A stretch of DNA of 64,000 nt from Prionace glauca (taxonomy: Eukaryota > Chordata > Chondrichthyes > Carcharhiniformes > Carcharhinidae): positions 43,466,103 to 43,530,102 of the forward strand of contig CM075760.1 in NCBI GenBank assembly GCA_037974335.1. The letters are read 5' to 3'. The notes under the pieces are model-generated. The model was given only the letters and a program-made list of their open reading frames with translations. It had not been told where the DNA came from and ran no database searches. A program made the translations under genes and the position numbers. Of the stretch, positions 44,590 to 54,244 are shown in pieces. Position 1 is the stretch's first letter. Every line of letters starts with the position of its first letter.

Positions 44590-44745
44590 GTGGGTCACTG
44601 GGTGGCGCAGTGACTCTGTCTCTAAAGGGTCCTGAGTTCAACCACATCCCACCCATGACTGGGGGGGACATGCCTATCTGGGAAAGGGGGGGAAACCGGA
44701 TCATAGGGAAATGGAGCGGAGTTGATGGGTTTAGGAGAACGGAAT
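44590..44745 (+). repeat. tRNA-like repeat, mirror of 21,735-21,905
   Basis: Reads gggtcactgggtggcgcagtg and then tgagttcaaccacatccc. It is the counterpart of the unit after the left TM exons. Confidence 0.5.
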
Positions 44746-44771
44746 TAAGCCAAGACAGGGATGGTTAAATT

Positions 44772-44788
44772 TTTATTCAAAATTTATT
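44772..44788 (-). terminator. IGHM: Poly(A) signals for membrane IgM
   Basis: Two AATAAA hexamers on the - strand (44,772-44,777 and 44,783-44,788) lie about 450 bp after the TM2 stop. Confidence 0.6.
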
Positions 44789-45237
44789 TAAAAATTCAGA
44801 GAATATTTTACAGCGAAATTGTTTTTTTTAAAGTTAGGAAAGTGAACATAGCGATCGAGGGTCACATTGAGAACAGGAGACATGTACAGAGAATCCGTCA
44901 ATATTTGTACATCTGTTACATTAACCAGAAAGAGAATACAGATCCTTAATAGAAAGAGGAATTAACAAACGTGAATAAGGAATGAGAAATTATTTATACA
45001 TTAATTTTACACTAGGAGGGAAACTATTAACCACAATAACATTATAACAAAAAACAACCTCGTACTTTTCACACTGAAAACTGAAATAATGTCTATTGTT
45101 GCCTCCGTTACAGATCCAGAATGATAAACTGAGAGACATTTACTGATAGATTCACCGAGAGCAGATATTGTATTGGAGCCATACACAGATCTTTATAATC
45201 AGCTGAGGGAAATCTGCAGCGTCCAAAATTCAACCCA

Positions 45238-45246
45238 TCATTTGAT
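45238..45246 (-). CDS. IGHM: IgM TM2 exon (cytoplasmic tail)
   Basis: After the acceptor CTTTATTTTACAG the exon reads ATC AAA TGA, completing ...LVK with IK-stop. The cytoplasmic tail is thus only a few residues, as known for IgM, so signalling would rely on associated chains. Confidence 0.88.
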   Translation of the reverse strand: MK

Positions 45247-45380
45247 CTGTAAAATAAAGAGGCAATATTGAAGCAGATGTTTCTGATGCGGGACATTAAT
45301 GTTTTTAATCAGTGAAACAATGAGAGATTTTTCAAATCCATTCTGCCAGTTTGAAATGTGAGTGAATTGAATCATCTCAC

Positions 45381-45508
45381 CTTCACCAGAGTGACGGCAG
45401 TGCTGTAGAAAATGCTCAGGAAGAACAGGACGATGAATGTGGAAGCGGTTGTCCAGATGTTGCTGTTATCATCCTCACTGTCTTCAATCCAGATGCGGTC
45501 GGTGGGGT
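45381..45508 (-). CDS. IGHM: IgM TM1 exon (membrane anchor)
   Basis: The 128-bp exon (acceptor CTGTCCCCTAG, donor AAG|GTGAGA) reads in phase 1 (D)[16 protein letters not shown], then [17 protein letters not shown], then STAVTLVK. It has an acidic extracellular connector and one membrane helix carrying the polar T/S/Y positions of B-cell-receptor heavy chains. It is joined from the internal donor in Cmu4 (48,953) to give VDKSS-DPTDRI. The intron in between holds the GT-rich tract. The mirror copy at 20,974-21,101 is very similar. Confidence 0.93.
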
Positions 45509-46076
45509 CTAGGGGACAGAGGCCAGGAAATGGAATTAGATTACTTTATTTATCCAGGGAATCTCATTGTTTTCTTTTCCCTGTTCTCCTTCATAAACTG
45601 TTCATTCATTCTCATGTCTAATTTTCAATGTATATCTCCTGTTAAATTCAGGACACTCAGTAACAGATCTCCATAACTATTTTCACACCTGATCCTTATT
45701 GGTATTCCTTGGAGAGTCCATGTCAGAAAGCACTGAAGGTGTTTTCTTGATAATCAGTTCATTTTGAACTATTTGCCACTAACCCTTATTGAAGAATGTT
45801 CTGACTGATCTGGAGGAACATTCCCCTGTCAATGATTGTTTCCACAGATGGTGACTGATCTGTAAACTGTGAATGCTGCTGTTTAAGATCTGGGATGTAA
45901 TTTCCAATCTTTGCTTATTTACAGTGGAAATGTTTAGTAAATCATGAGCTTAACTCAGTTTCTCAACGTGTTTGGCGGTGTTTTGAGAATTGGGATAGTT
46001 GTCGGTGTGTATGTCCATTCAAATTCACATTTAAATTTTACTTTCATCATTCACCTGCCGTTTGTATTAAAGATTG

Positions 46077-46173
46077 TATGTGTGTGTGTGTGTGTGCGCG
46101 TCTGTGTGTGTGTGTGTCTGTGAGTCTGTGTGTGTGTGTGTGTGTGTGCGTCAGTGCGTGTGTGTGTCTGTGA

Positions 46174-46220
<47 letters not shown>

Positions 46221-47760
46221 CACTTCCTGAGCTGCATTAATTTTTGGTCCTGAGTTAATCTGTGTGTATGAGGGATAATGAACATGTTCATTTGCCTGTG
46301 TTTGTTGATTTGTGTAGTTGTGTGTCTGTGTGTATAATTTATTCTTCAGATATTGTGGATATATGACTATTATTGTGTGAAGTCTCTGTATATTTATTAA
46401 TGCCACTCTTAACGTGTGCACGTGTTTCTGCCTGTTTCAATGTGTTAATTTGTGTCACTCGAATAATGTTTCCTTCCCTTTCTGTGTGTGTCTGTTCCTC
46501 CGTGCGTTTGTGTGTTTATCTGTTGACATATTAGTGCATGTAAATTCGTGTTGGTAGTTATTTATAACAATGTGTCAGTGTATGGCTGTGTTTCCATGTG
46601 TAGTATTGTGTGCTGTGGTGTTCTGTTCTGAAGGAGCGTGTGAATGTTTGCATCCACATGTTTGTGTGAAAATATTTTGCTCTCTGTTCCTCTATAAGCA
46701 GTGTGTTAATATTGTTATATCTATTTCCCTGTATAAGTGATAATGTGTATAACATTGTGGGTCTCTATATCTGTATTCATTTCAGCGTGAACGTGTGAGA
46801 ACATGCATTTGTTTGAGTGTGTGCATCTATTTGTGTATGTTTTGGACCTGCATAAATGTTATCTGTCCGTATTGTGTGTATGCATGTACGTGTTTGTATT
46901 TGTGTCCGTGTACCTAGTCCGTATGTTTAGGTAAGTGTGTACTTGTGTGTTTGTGTGTGTTTCTGCGGGCGTTTGTACATATCTGATAATTTGTGTGCAT
47001 GTTTTGTTTTGTGCCTTCTTGTACAAGTCCGTGCCTGTGTGTGCAGATGTGGGTGTATGCCCCCTTGTGCATGCATGTGTGCGTGTATATGTGTGTGCGT
47101 GTGTGTGTGTGTGTGCATGGTGCGTGTGGGACAGAGAGAGAGCGAGAGAGAAAGAGAGAGTATTTGTGTATGCACGCATTTTTGTTTGTATATGTATAGT
47201 CCATTAGTGTATTCGAGGGAGCGTGCTTGTTTGAGTTCGTTTGTGCGTATATTGTGTGTTCTTCTGATCCGTGTATGTGCATTTGTATTTATGAATGTAT
47301 CTGTGTTTTTGTTGTGTATGTATTTGTGCGTATTGTGTATTTGTGAGATTCTGTGTCTGTATTTGAATGTGCCTGTCTATATTTCTGTGTGTGGGACTAT
47401 GTGTATGCGTTTGTGTGTTATATTAACATTCTGTATTCGTGTGCATATGTATGAGTATGTGTATTTGTGCAATTGTGTCCACGTTTCTGTGTGTGCGTGT
47501 GTGTGTGTATGTGTGTGAGTGTGTAGTGTGTCTGTATGTGTGAATGTGTGTGTGTATGTGTGTGTGAGTGTGTGAGTGTGTGTATGTGTGTGTGCGTGTG
47601 TAGTGTGTGTATGTATGTGTGTGTGTGTGAGTGTGTAGTGTGTGTAGTGTGTGTAGTGTGTGTAGTGTGTGTATGTGTGTGTGAGTGTGTGTATGTGTGT
47701 GTGAGTGTGTGTGTGTGAGTGTGTGAGTGTGTGAGTGTGTGTGTGAGTGTGGGTGTGGAC
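46077..47760 (-). repeat. GT-rich degenerate microsatellite tract
   Basis: Long runs of GTGT with tctgtgtg, gtgtatg and gtgtgag variants, including pure GT runs at 46,077-46,100 and 46,180-46,218 and a gtgagtgt/gtagtgtgt array at 47,500-47,755. It lies in the Cmu4-TM1 intron and mirrors the CA tract at 19,360-20,470. 47,760-48,845 shows nothing recognised. Confidence 0.8.
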
Positions 47761-48847
47761 GCCTATGTATGTATGTATAATTGTGACAGTTTTGGGCAGC
47801 ATTATCAGTGTGTGTATTTTTTTAACTGTTGCTCCAAGTTTCACCGACCATAGTGAAGTGAATATGATCCAGACAACCCGAATAATGGAACATATTTTCA
47901 ATGCTTTGCTGGAGAAATGTATTTTATGTGAGGGGCACGGTGATATCAGGAGAGAGAATGAAATAATTCATTGATGTATCTCAGAGAGCTCAGGGACAGA
48001 ACAGTTAAAACCCGGGGAGGAATCTATGACTTGTTTAAATTTGTATTCTGGGAAATCAATGCCAGCACATGGTTAACAGGAACAAGAGTGTTGAGACATT
48101 TTAAATTATGTTGTATTAGTTTATATATATATTTCAATGATTAAGATAATGATACTTCAAAATCTGTAGCAAGTAAACCGGAAACTAATTTGTACTGTTG
48201 GCAACTGGGTCCTTATAGTAGAGAAATGTTCCCTTCCAAACACAGGAGAGGGAGGAGAGTGAGCTCAGAGTTTCCCTCTCCCTACCCGATGATACAATGG
48301 TGCTAACCACTGAGGAGGTACAGGTGAGTGGATTAAATAATGACATTCCTCCTCTTTTCATTGAGGAAGTTTTGGGACATGGATTAACTATTGCTCCTCC
48401 CCTCTCTTTGCTGGGTTAGTGGGAATCCAGGATGTTAACAACTTCACTCTCCCTCAATCCGATGGGGGGAATATTTCTCCATGTTTTTTGTGTGTGACCC
48501 TCACTTCAGTTCCCAGTGGGTGCGGTGCAGTAGCTTAAAGAGGTGGTCAATGAGAGAAACAGGGCCCAGCGATCTAAATGTTGTGTTTGTGTGTCAGACA
48601 TGTTAAAAATGTCGGAGTGTTTTCCCCTCAGCGGGAGGAAAGTCAGTGAAGATATTTTGCAGAATCTTGTAATGAATGTGTTCTACTCTATCCCTGACCC
48701 AGTGTCTATCTCCGCTGGGAGCACTGGTTCAACAATGTTGGGTCCGAGACATGAAAATATCTGACTCAAAATCAAAGATATGGAAGTAAAACTGAAAAAC
48801 AACCAATTAAACAATTGGGTATTTCATTGATCGTTAGAGGAAAATGT

Positions 48848-48853
48848 TTTTAT
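48848..48853 (-). terminator. IGHM: Poly(A) signal for secreted IgM
   Basis: AATAAA on the - strand, about 40 bp after the Cmu4 stop. Use of this site leaves the secretory tail; read-through allows splicing to TM1. Confidence 0.6.
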
Positions 48854-48890
48854 TCTTTTTATTGTAGTTTTTAATGGAAGTGAGTGATTC

Positions 48891-49282
48891 TCATTGACAT
48901 GAATTAACAGTGTCCATCAGTGCAAGGGAAATGTTCACAAAACTGGGTTTACCGCTGGATTTGTCAACTGTTCTGTTGATGATCTTCAAGGGGATGGCTT
49001 CATGTCCCACCACACAGGAGTAAGAAGCGCCGCTGGACCATTCCTCTGCTGCAATGGATAACAGGCTGTACATGAAGAAGGAGCTATCGCCGTTCTCCGC
49101 CACCACCTCGGTGTTCCTGTAGTTCCCGGGATTCACCGGCTTGTCGTTGACGGTCCATTTGACGAAGATCTCTCGGGGGGAGAAACCTCTCACTAAGCAG
49201 CTGAGGGAGACGAAACTCTGAGCGGAGACGTCTTCTGCCGAGGGCAGGAGGACAGAGACGACCGGTTCCCGCGGATTTGGAT
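48891..49282 (-). CDS. IGHM: IgM Cmu4 exon with secretory tail
   Basis: Begins after ATTTTCTGCAG in phase 1: (D)[17 protein letters not shown]. The domain has the Ig cysteines ([10 protein letters not shown] and [10 protein letters not shown]) and the core tryptophan (FVKWTV). NRT is a glycosylation sequon. The tail reads [17 protein letters not shown] and ends NSCQ-stop, with the NIS sequon and penultimate cysteine typical of the IgM polymerisation tail. An internal donor AGCG|GTAAAC at 48,953/48,952 in the SSGKP codons is at the same place as the membrane splice donor in other vertebrate IgM genes. Confidence 0.95.
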
Positions 49283-49467
49283 CTGCAGAAAATGTACAAT
49301 AAATGTCAATAAACTGGAAAATTCTGGAGACAATGAAACCACTGGTTAAATCTCAGGAAAATGCGTTTCGCTTCTGATTTTAACTCTTCCCATTTTTGAT
49401 TTGCAGCTTGGAGGGGAGGTGAACACAATTCTTTTCTCAAATAACTCAGGAGGGGGCGGAGTGGAAA

Positions 49468-50480
49468 GATTCAGAAAGTTTACAGCACAGAATCAGGCCA
49501 TTCGGCCCAACTGATCTACTTTCCTTTTTGGTTTTCTGGTTTTTGATGCTCCACATCAGGCTCCTCCCTTCTTCTTCGCTCTAAACCCAATAACATCGCC
49601 TTCAGTTCACTTTTCACTCATCAACACATCAAACTCCCCATAAAACTATCAATCGGCCCAGAGTAGTTTAGTTCAGGGGAGAACATTAATGCACTGAATA
49701 CTAACTATTGAGTAGTACACTTTCACTGGAGATAGACACAGTGATGCATTTACATAGAAACATAGAACATTACAGCACAGTACAGGCCCTTTGGCCCTCA
49801 ATGTTGTGCCGAGCTATGTCCAATCCCAAGATCAAGCTCTCCCACTCCCTATCATTCTGGTGTGCTCCATCTGTCTATCCAATAACCGCTTGAAAGTTCC
49901 TAAAGTGTCTGACTCCACTATCACAGCAGGCAGTGCATTCCACACCGTAACCACACTCTGAGTAAAGAATCTACCTCGGACATCCCTCCTGTATCTCCCA
50001 CCATGAACCTTATAGTAATGCCCCCCTAGTAACCCGAGGAAATAGTCTCTGAACATCCACTCTATCAATCCCCCTCACCATCTTATAAACCTCTATTTAG
50101 TCGTCTCTCATCCTCCTCTGTTCTAAAGAGAAAAGCCCCAGCTCCCTCAACCTTTCCTCATAAGACCTGCCCTCCAAACCAGGCAGCATCCTGCTAAATC
50201 TCCTCTGCACTCCCTCCAATGCTTCCACATCCTCCTTATAGTGAGGTGACCAGAACTGCACACAATATTCCAAATGTGGTCTCACCAAGGCCCTGTACAG
50301 TTGCAGTATAACCCCACGGCTCTTAAACTCTAACCCCCTGTTAATAAACACTAACACACTTTAAGCCTTCTTCACGGCTCTATCCACTTGAGTGGCAGCC
50401 TTCAGAGATCTGTGGATATGAACCCCGGGATCTCCCTGTTCCTCCACATTGCTCAGAACCCTGCCATTGACCCTACATTT
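49468..50480 (-). mobile_element. CR1-type fragments in the Cmu3-Cmu4 intron
   Basis: 49,755-50,480 is a reversed CR1 copy (tail acatagaacattacagcacag; - strand [24 protein letters not shown] region near 50,100-50,357). 49,468-49,540 carries another short 3'-end piece (cagaatcaggccattcggcc). Confidence 0.8.
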
Positions 50481-50503
50481 ATTGCTTCAATCTCTCAGCT
50501 CAC

Positions 50504-50812
50504 CTGTTTCCTTGTGGATAGATGTTCTTAGAGGAGTCGGCAGATCCTGATGGCTCACCACGCACTCAAACACAGCCGCACTCAGCCAGGCTTGTGTGGA
50601 GATGCTTAATTTGCTGATCACGCTGTCACGATCCACTCCGGGCTTTTCGGCAATCTCTGATTTCAAATACTTCCTGTCTCGGATCCAGGACACGTTAACT
50701 CCATCAGGAGCATGAGAAATGATGCAGGTTAAGGTCACGGTCGCCTCCAGTAAGACCTGTTCTATTGGTGGTGGCTGTATCTTCACTGTGGTATCAAGGC
50801 ACGGGAGAGGAT
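50504..50812 (-). CDS. IGHM: IgM Cmu3 exon
   Basis: Acceptor CATTCACAG, phase 1: (D)[17 protein letters not shown]. The Ig-domain core is clear: [19 protein letters not shown] and [11 protein letters not shown], with the NVS sequon beside the tryptophan. It ends HKET-G|GTGAGC and joins Cmu4 as KETDPNPREP. The domain has the usual length (about 102 codons). CPDL-type extra cysteine PLPCL near the start could form an inter-chain bond (inference). Confidence 0.95.
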
Positions 50813-51445
50813 CTGTGAATGAGAAATGAAAATGAGCCCTAGTTCCCCTTCAGAAGCAGGACAGCAGTCTTCAGCCTGAAGGAGACAAAGTCGCCTTCAA
50901 TATATCAATCTCTAACTCTCGCCTTTCACCTTCCATGGCGAATGGGAAGCCAGCTTGCTGTATGGAATTATTCCCTGTATTAAATATTGGAGCAGCGGTA
51001 ACATTTCCATGAATCAGGATTGGAGAATTCCCAAACAAACACACCATCCTGAACTCAGGGAAAAAGTACTGACCGTTGGTTTATAAATAGGGTGGATGCA
51101 CTTTCTAATATTTTACCCCTGTGCTGTGACCTATGAAACATTCTCACACCTACTGTCTCTCCAAATTTTACCAGCTGTCTCAGGAACAAGCTGACATCAA
51201 GGCCACCTCACTCAGTATATTGCTTCAAACCGAAAGGGGGCACTCTTTTAAGGGGAGCCTGTGGTATATGGTGTTGTCAATGGACTTATAACCTCGGGCA
51301 AGACTCTGGGGACACAGATTCTAATCCCATCATTGCAAATATGAAATTTGAATTTTGTAAAAATCTATAATTAAAAGTTGAAATGGTTCTCATGAAGCTA
51401 TTGCTGTAAAACCCCTCCTAGTTCACAAATGTTCCTTACCAAAAT

Positions 51446-51500
51446 CAACCTGCTGTCTTTATCTGGCCTGGCATGCATGTGACTCCAGATTCACAGCAAC
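51446..51500. mobile_element. SINE fragment in the Cmu2-Cmu3 intron
   Basis: The piece atctggcctggcatgcatg then tgactccagattcacagcaa belongs to the long-tail SINE family seen at 22.5 kb. The rest of the intron (50,813-51,445 and 51,500-51,728) shows nothing recognised. Confidence 0.55.
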
Positions 51501-51728
51501 GGGAGTGACACTTCAGTGCTCTCAGGTTTGGGAAATAAATGCACATCTCAGGAAGGGATAACAAAAAAATGTTTTTCTGATGAAATTCTGAATGAGATAT
51601 TGTCCTAATGCAGCAAACTACAGGACAATAACTCACAAGTTGTTCAATGCTTTGTACCAACGTTAATAGATCCCTAATTCTGATTAACATCAGAATGATA
51701 TATGTTGTCCTGCGTTTGAGTATCTTAC

Positions 51729-52049
51729 CCTGAGATGCGCTGATGTTCAGACTCTGAATGTCTCCTCGGTGAGTGACCTGACAGGTATAGACCGCTTTGC
51801 TGAACCATTCCCCAGCGGTGACTGTCAGTCGACTGCTGGCCGAGAAGTTCCCGTTCACTTCACAGGGGGGAGAGGTGACAATTCCTGAATGCGTGGTTTC
51901 CCCATTCTTCAGCCAACTCACTTCCATTGACCCTGGCTGGAAATCGATGATTGAACAGACGATGATTGCGACTTTCCTGTGTGAGATTTCTTCACTGGAA
52001 ATCACGGTGATGATAAGAGTTGGATGGATCACACGCTCAGGCTTTGGAC
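51729..52049 (-). CDS. IGHM: IgM Cmu2 exon
   Basis: Acceptor TTCCTGAAG, then in phase 1 [20 protein letters not shown]. The Ig core is visible: [24 protein letters not shown] and [14 protein letters not shown] and NIS sequons are present. The Cmu1-Cmu2 junction makes a cysteine codon (T|GT), giving EIPCPKPE, a candidate hinge-side inter-chain cysteine. It ends SASQ-G|GTAAGA and joins Cmu3 as SQDPLPC. Confidence 0.94.
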
Positions 52050-52085
52050 CTTCAGGAAAAAAAACATATCAATTAAACATTTGTC

Positions 52086-52290
52086 AACAGAGGGTAGTAA
52101 GGGTTTGGAAAGCCCTGTCTGCAGCAGTTGTGGACTCGCCAACTTTAAGGGCGTTCAAATGGTCAGTGGATAGGCATATGGATAACATTGGAATAGTTTA
52201 GGTTAGAGGGTCATTAGATTGGTTCCACTGGTCGGCGCAACATCGAGGGCCGAAGGGCCTGTACTGCGCTGGAATGTTCTATGTTCTTAC
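52086..52290 (+). mobile_element. CR1-type 3' end in the Cmu1-Cmu2 intron
   Basis: Forward tail: QRVVRVWKALSAAVVDSPTL coding remnant, then gggccgaagggcctgtactg and ttctatgttctta. Confidence 0.8.
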
Positions 52291-52425
52291 TCATTTGCAG
52301 TCAATAGACACTAACTGGACCAATCCAGAGGGCCGAATGATGCACATCTATTTAACTGAGTTATAACCAAGGCCCTACATGTTAACCACAGTGTTTCTAT
52401 TTCACACAAGCTCCATAACACTTAC

Positions 52426-52713
52426 ATGGTATTTCAATGTTGATGTGTCGAACCTCACAGTCAATTCTGGGACAATCTCCCGCTGAGTCGCTGATGGTTA
52501 ACTGGCTGCTCAGGGTGTAGGTTCCCTTCGTGTTTCTCACTGATGGGTAAGTCTTAAACCCACTGGGGACCGTTTGCCCATTTTTCTTCCAGGTCACTTT
52601 GGAGACATCTGGAAAGTAATCCATCGCCAAACATCCGAAGGTGATGGAGCCGTCGGAGTTCTGTTGCTGACAGGGGGAGACCAGGCCATACAGAGTGGGC
52701 GGAGATGGTGTCG
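52426..52713 (-). CDS. IGHM: IgM Cmu1 exon
   Basis: Acceptor ATTCTTTCCCAG, then in phase 1 (A)[17 protein letters not shown]. The Ig core has [37 protein letters not shown] and RIDCEVRHI. The early cysteine in SPC is where the light chain bond is expected (inference from IgM in general). It ends IEIP-T|GTAAGTG. JH joins it as VTVTT-ATPSPP. Confidence 0.95.
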
Positions 52714-52809
52714 CTGGGAAAGAATAGCCAATTGAACAAGTTAGACTCTTACTTGCATTTATTAAGTCATCAAACATTGTTACAAATAGGTTTCTATATT
52801 AGATATAGG

Positions 52810-53405
52810 TCTTGGTGTTAAAGGGATGAAGGGATATGGGTAGTAGGTGTGATCAGGATAGTGATGAGCTCTGACCAAAGTGAAAGGGGGAGTAGGGTCC
52901 AAGGGCCGAATGGCCTACTCCAGCTTCTCTTTTCTATGTTTCTATCTCCAACATTGATTTGAATTATGAACTTATCCCTAATATTTCCCGATTAAATCTT
53001 TCATCCGCCTTTGCGATGATGTTACTTCTATCATTTGGGAATTGTCATCTCTGTAGAAACTCATATCCCTGTCTCCACTTCTATCAAATTAGGAAGAAAA
53101 AACACATTCTGTTAGTCTCACAATGACATGTCATTCATTGGATTAACAGAGAACAGCAAAGATTGTCTCCATTATTGCAGCAACTATTTATTTCTCAACA
53201 ACAGCAGTGTGTGATGAACCGCTGTTTATTTCTCAAACAAAAACACTTTGTCATGAAGAAGTTCTCCCTTCATTCAGACTATCCACTCACCTGATGAGGG
53301 AGCTCCAACAGCTTGTGATTCCAAATAAACCTGTTGGACTTTAACCAGGTGTTGTGAGAATCCTTACTGTGCCCACACCAACCTCACTCCGGCATCTCCA
53401 CACTA
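52810..53405 (+). mobile_element. CR1 tail and Penelope-like terminus upstream of Cmu1
   Basis: 52,810-52,945 is a forward CR1-type 3' end (gatgaagggatatgggtag, gccgaatggcctactccag). 53,285-53,405 carries the Penelope-like terminus (cttgtgattccaaataaacc, ggactttaaccaggtgttg, actccggcatctccac). Nothing is recognised between them. Confidence 0.65.
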
Positions 53406-53726
53406 GTTTTAGAAATTGCCTGTGTTCAAACTGATTGGTGCCCCTTCCTCTCTCCAACTCACTGCGTCTCACTCCACAAAACGGAGATTAGTGACTTTGC
53501 TTCAAAAATACCTCTGGAATGAATACTTACTGAATGATCAGGAAACTCTAAATGTGATTTTAAATTCAAATAAATCCAACATTTATTGACGGATTGACGG
53601 ATCATACATTAATACCAAGAGTTTCCCATTTGGGCCCTGAAGTCTCCTCCATCATTCACTGAGATTACAGATGAGCCGATTGTGGTGCTAGCTCTGTTCT
53701 GAACCTCCTCACTCCGCCATCCATCA

Positions 53727-54130
53727 CCCGCTCTGTGCCCATTTCCCCAGCTCTCTGCCCTTTCCCTCGGCTCTCTGCCCTTTCTCCTGCCTCCCTGCCC
53801 TTTTTCGTGCCTCCCCGCCCTTTTTCCTGATTCTCTCCCCTTTCCCTGGTCTTTCTACACTTTTCCCCATCTCTCTGCCCTTTCTTTCAGCTCTCTCCCC
53901 TTTCACTGGTCTCTCTGCCCTTTCCCCTGCTCCCTGTCCTTTGCCCTCTCTCTCCGCATTTTCCCCTGACTTTGCACCCTGTTCCCCGGCTGTGTACTCT
54001 TTCCCCCGCCTCTCTGCCCTTCCCCCAGATCTCTGCTGTTTCCCCTAGCTCTCTGCCTTCCCCCCACCCACGGCTCTCTGCCCTTTCCCTCGCCTCCTGT
54101 TCCCCCCTGACTCTTTGTCATTGCCCCTGG
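53727..54130 (-). repeat. 20-bp G-rich tandem array upstream of Cmu1
   Basis: About twenty units of a 20-bp repeat. On the + strand they read ctctctgccctttccccagc with variation. On the - strand (the IgM coding strand) they are G- and purine-rich (GGGAAAGGGCAGAGAGCTGG), several with GAGCT. The array starts about 1.0 kb upstream of Cmu1, inside the J-Cmu1 intron. The 53,405-53,727 stretch shows nothing else. Confidence 0.85.
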
Positions 54131-54244
54131 CCCTGAGCCCCCAGCGAATCCCTCCAGCTCTCTGCACTCCCAGGGCAGCTCCCAGCTTTGAACACCAAAC
54201 TGCAGCTTGAGATATTTCTTCTCTTTCGTTGCAGGCCCTCCCCA

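Noticed and set aside
44590-44745. A functional tRNA gene
   Set aside because: Only A- and B-box-like motifs are present; no cloverleaf could be drawn, and the unit is duplicated as part of a repeat.
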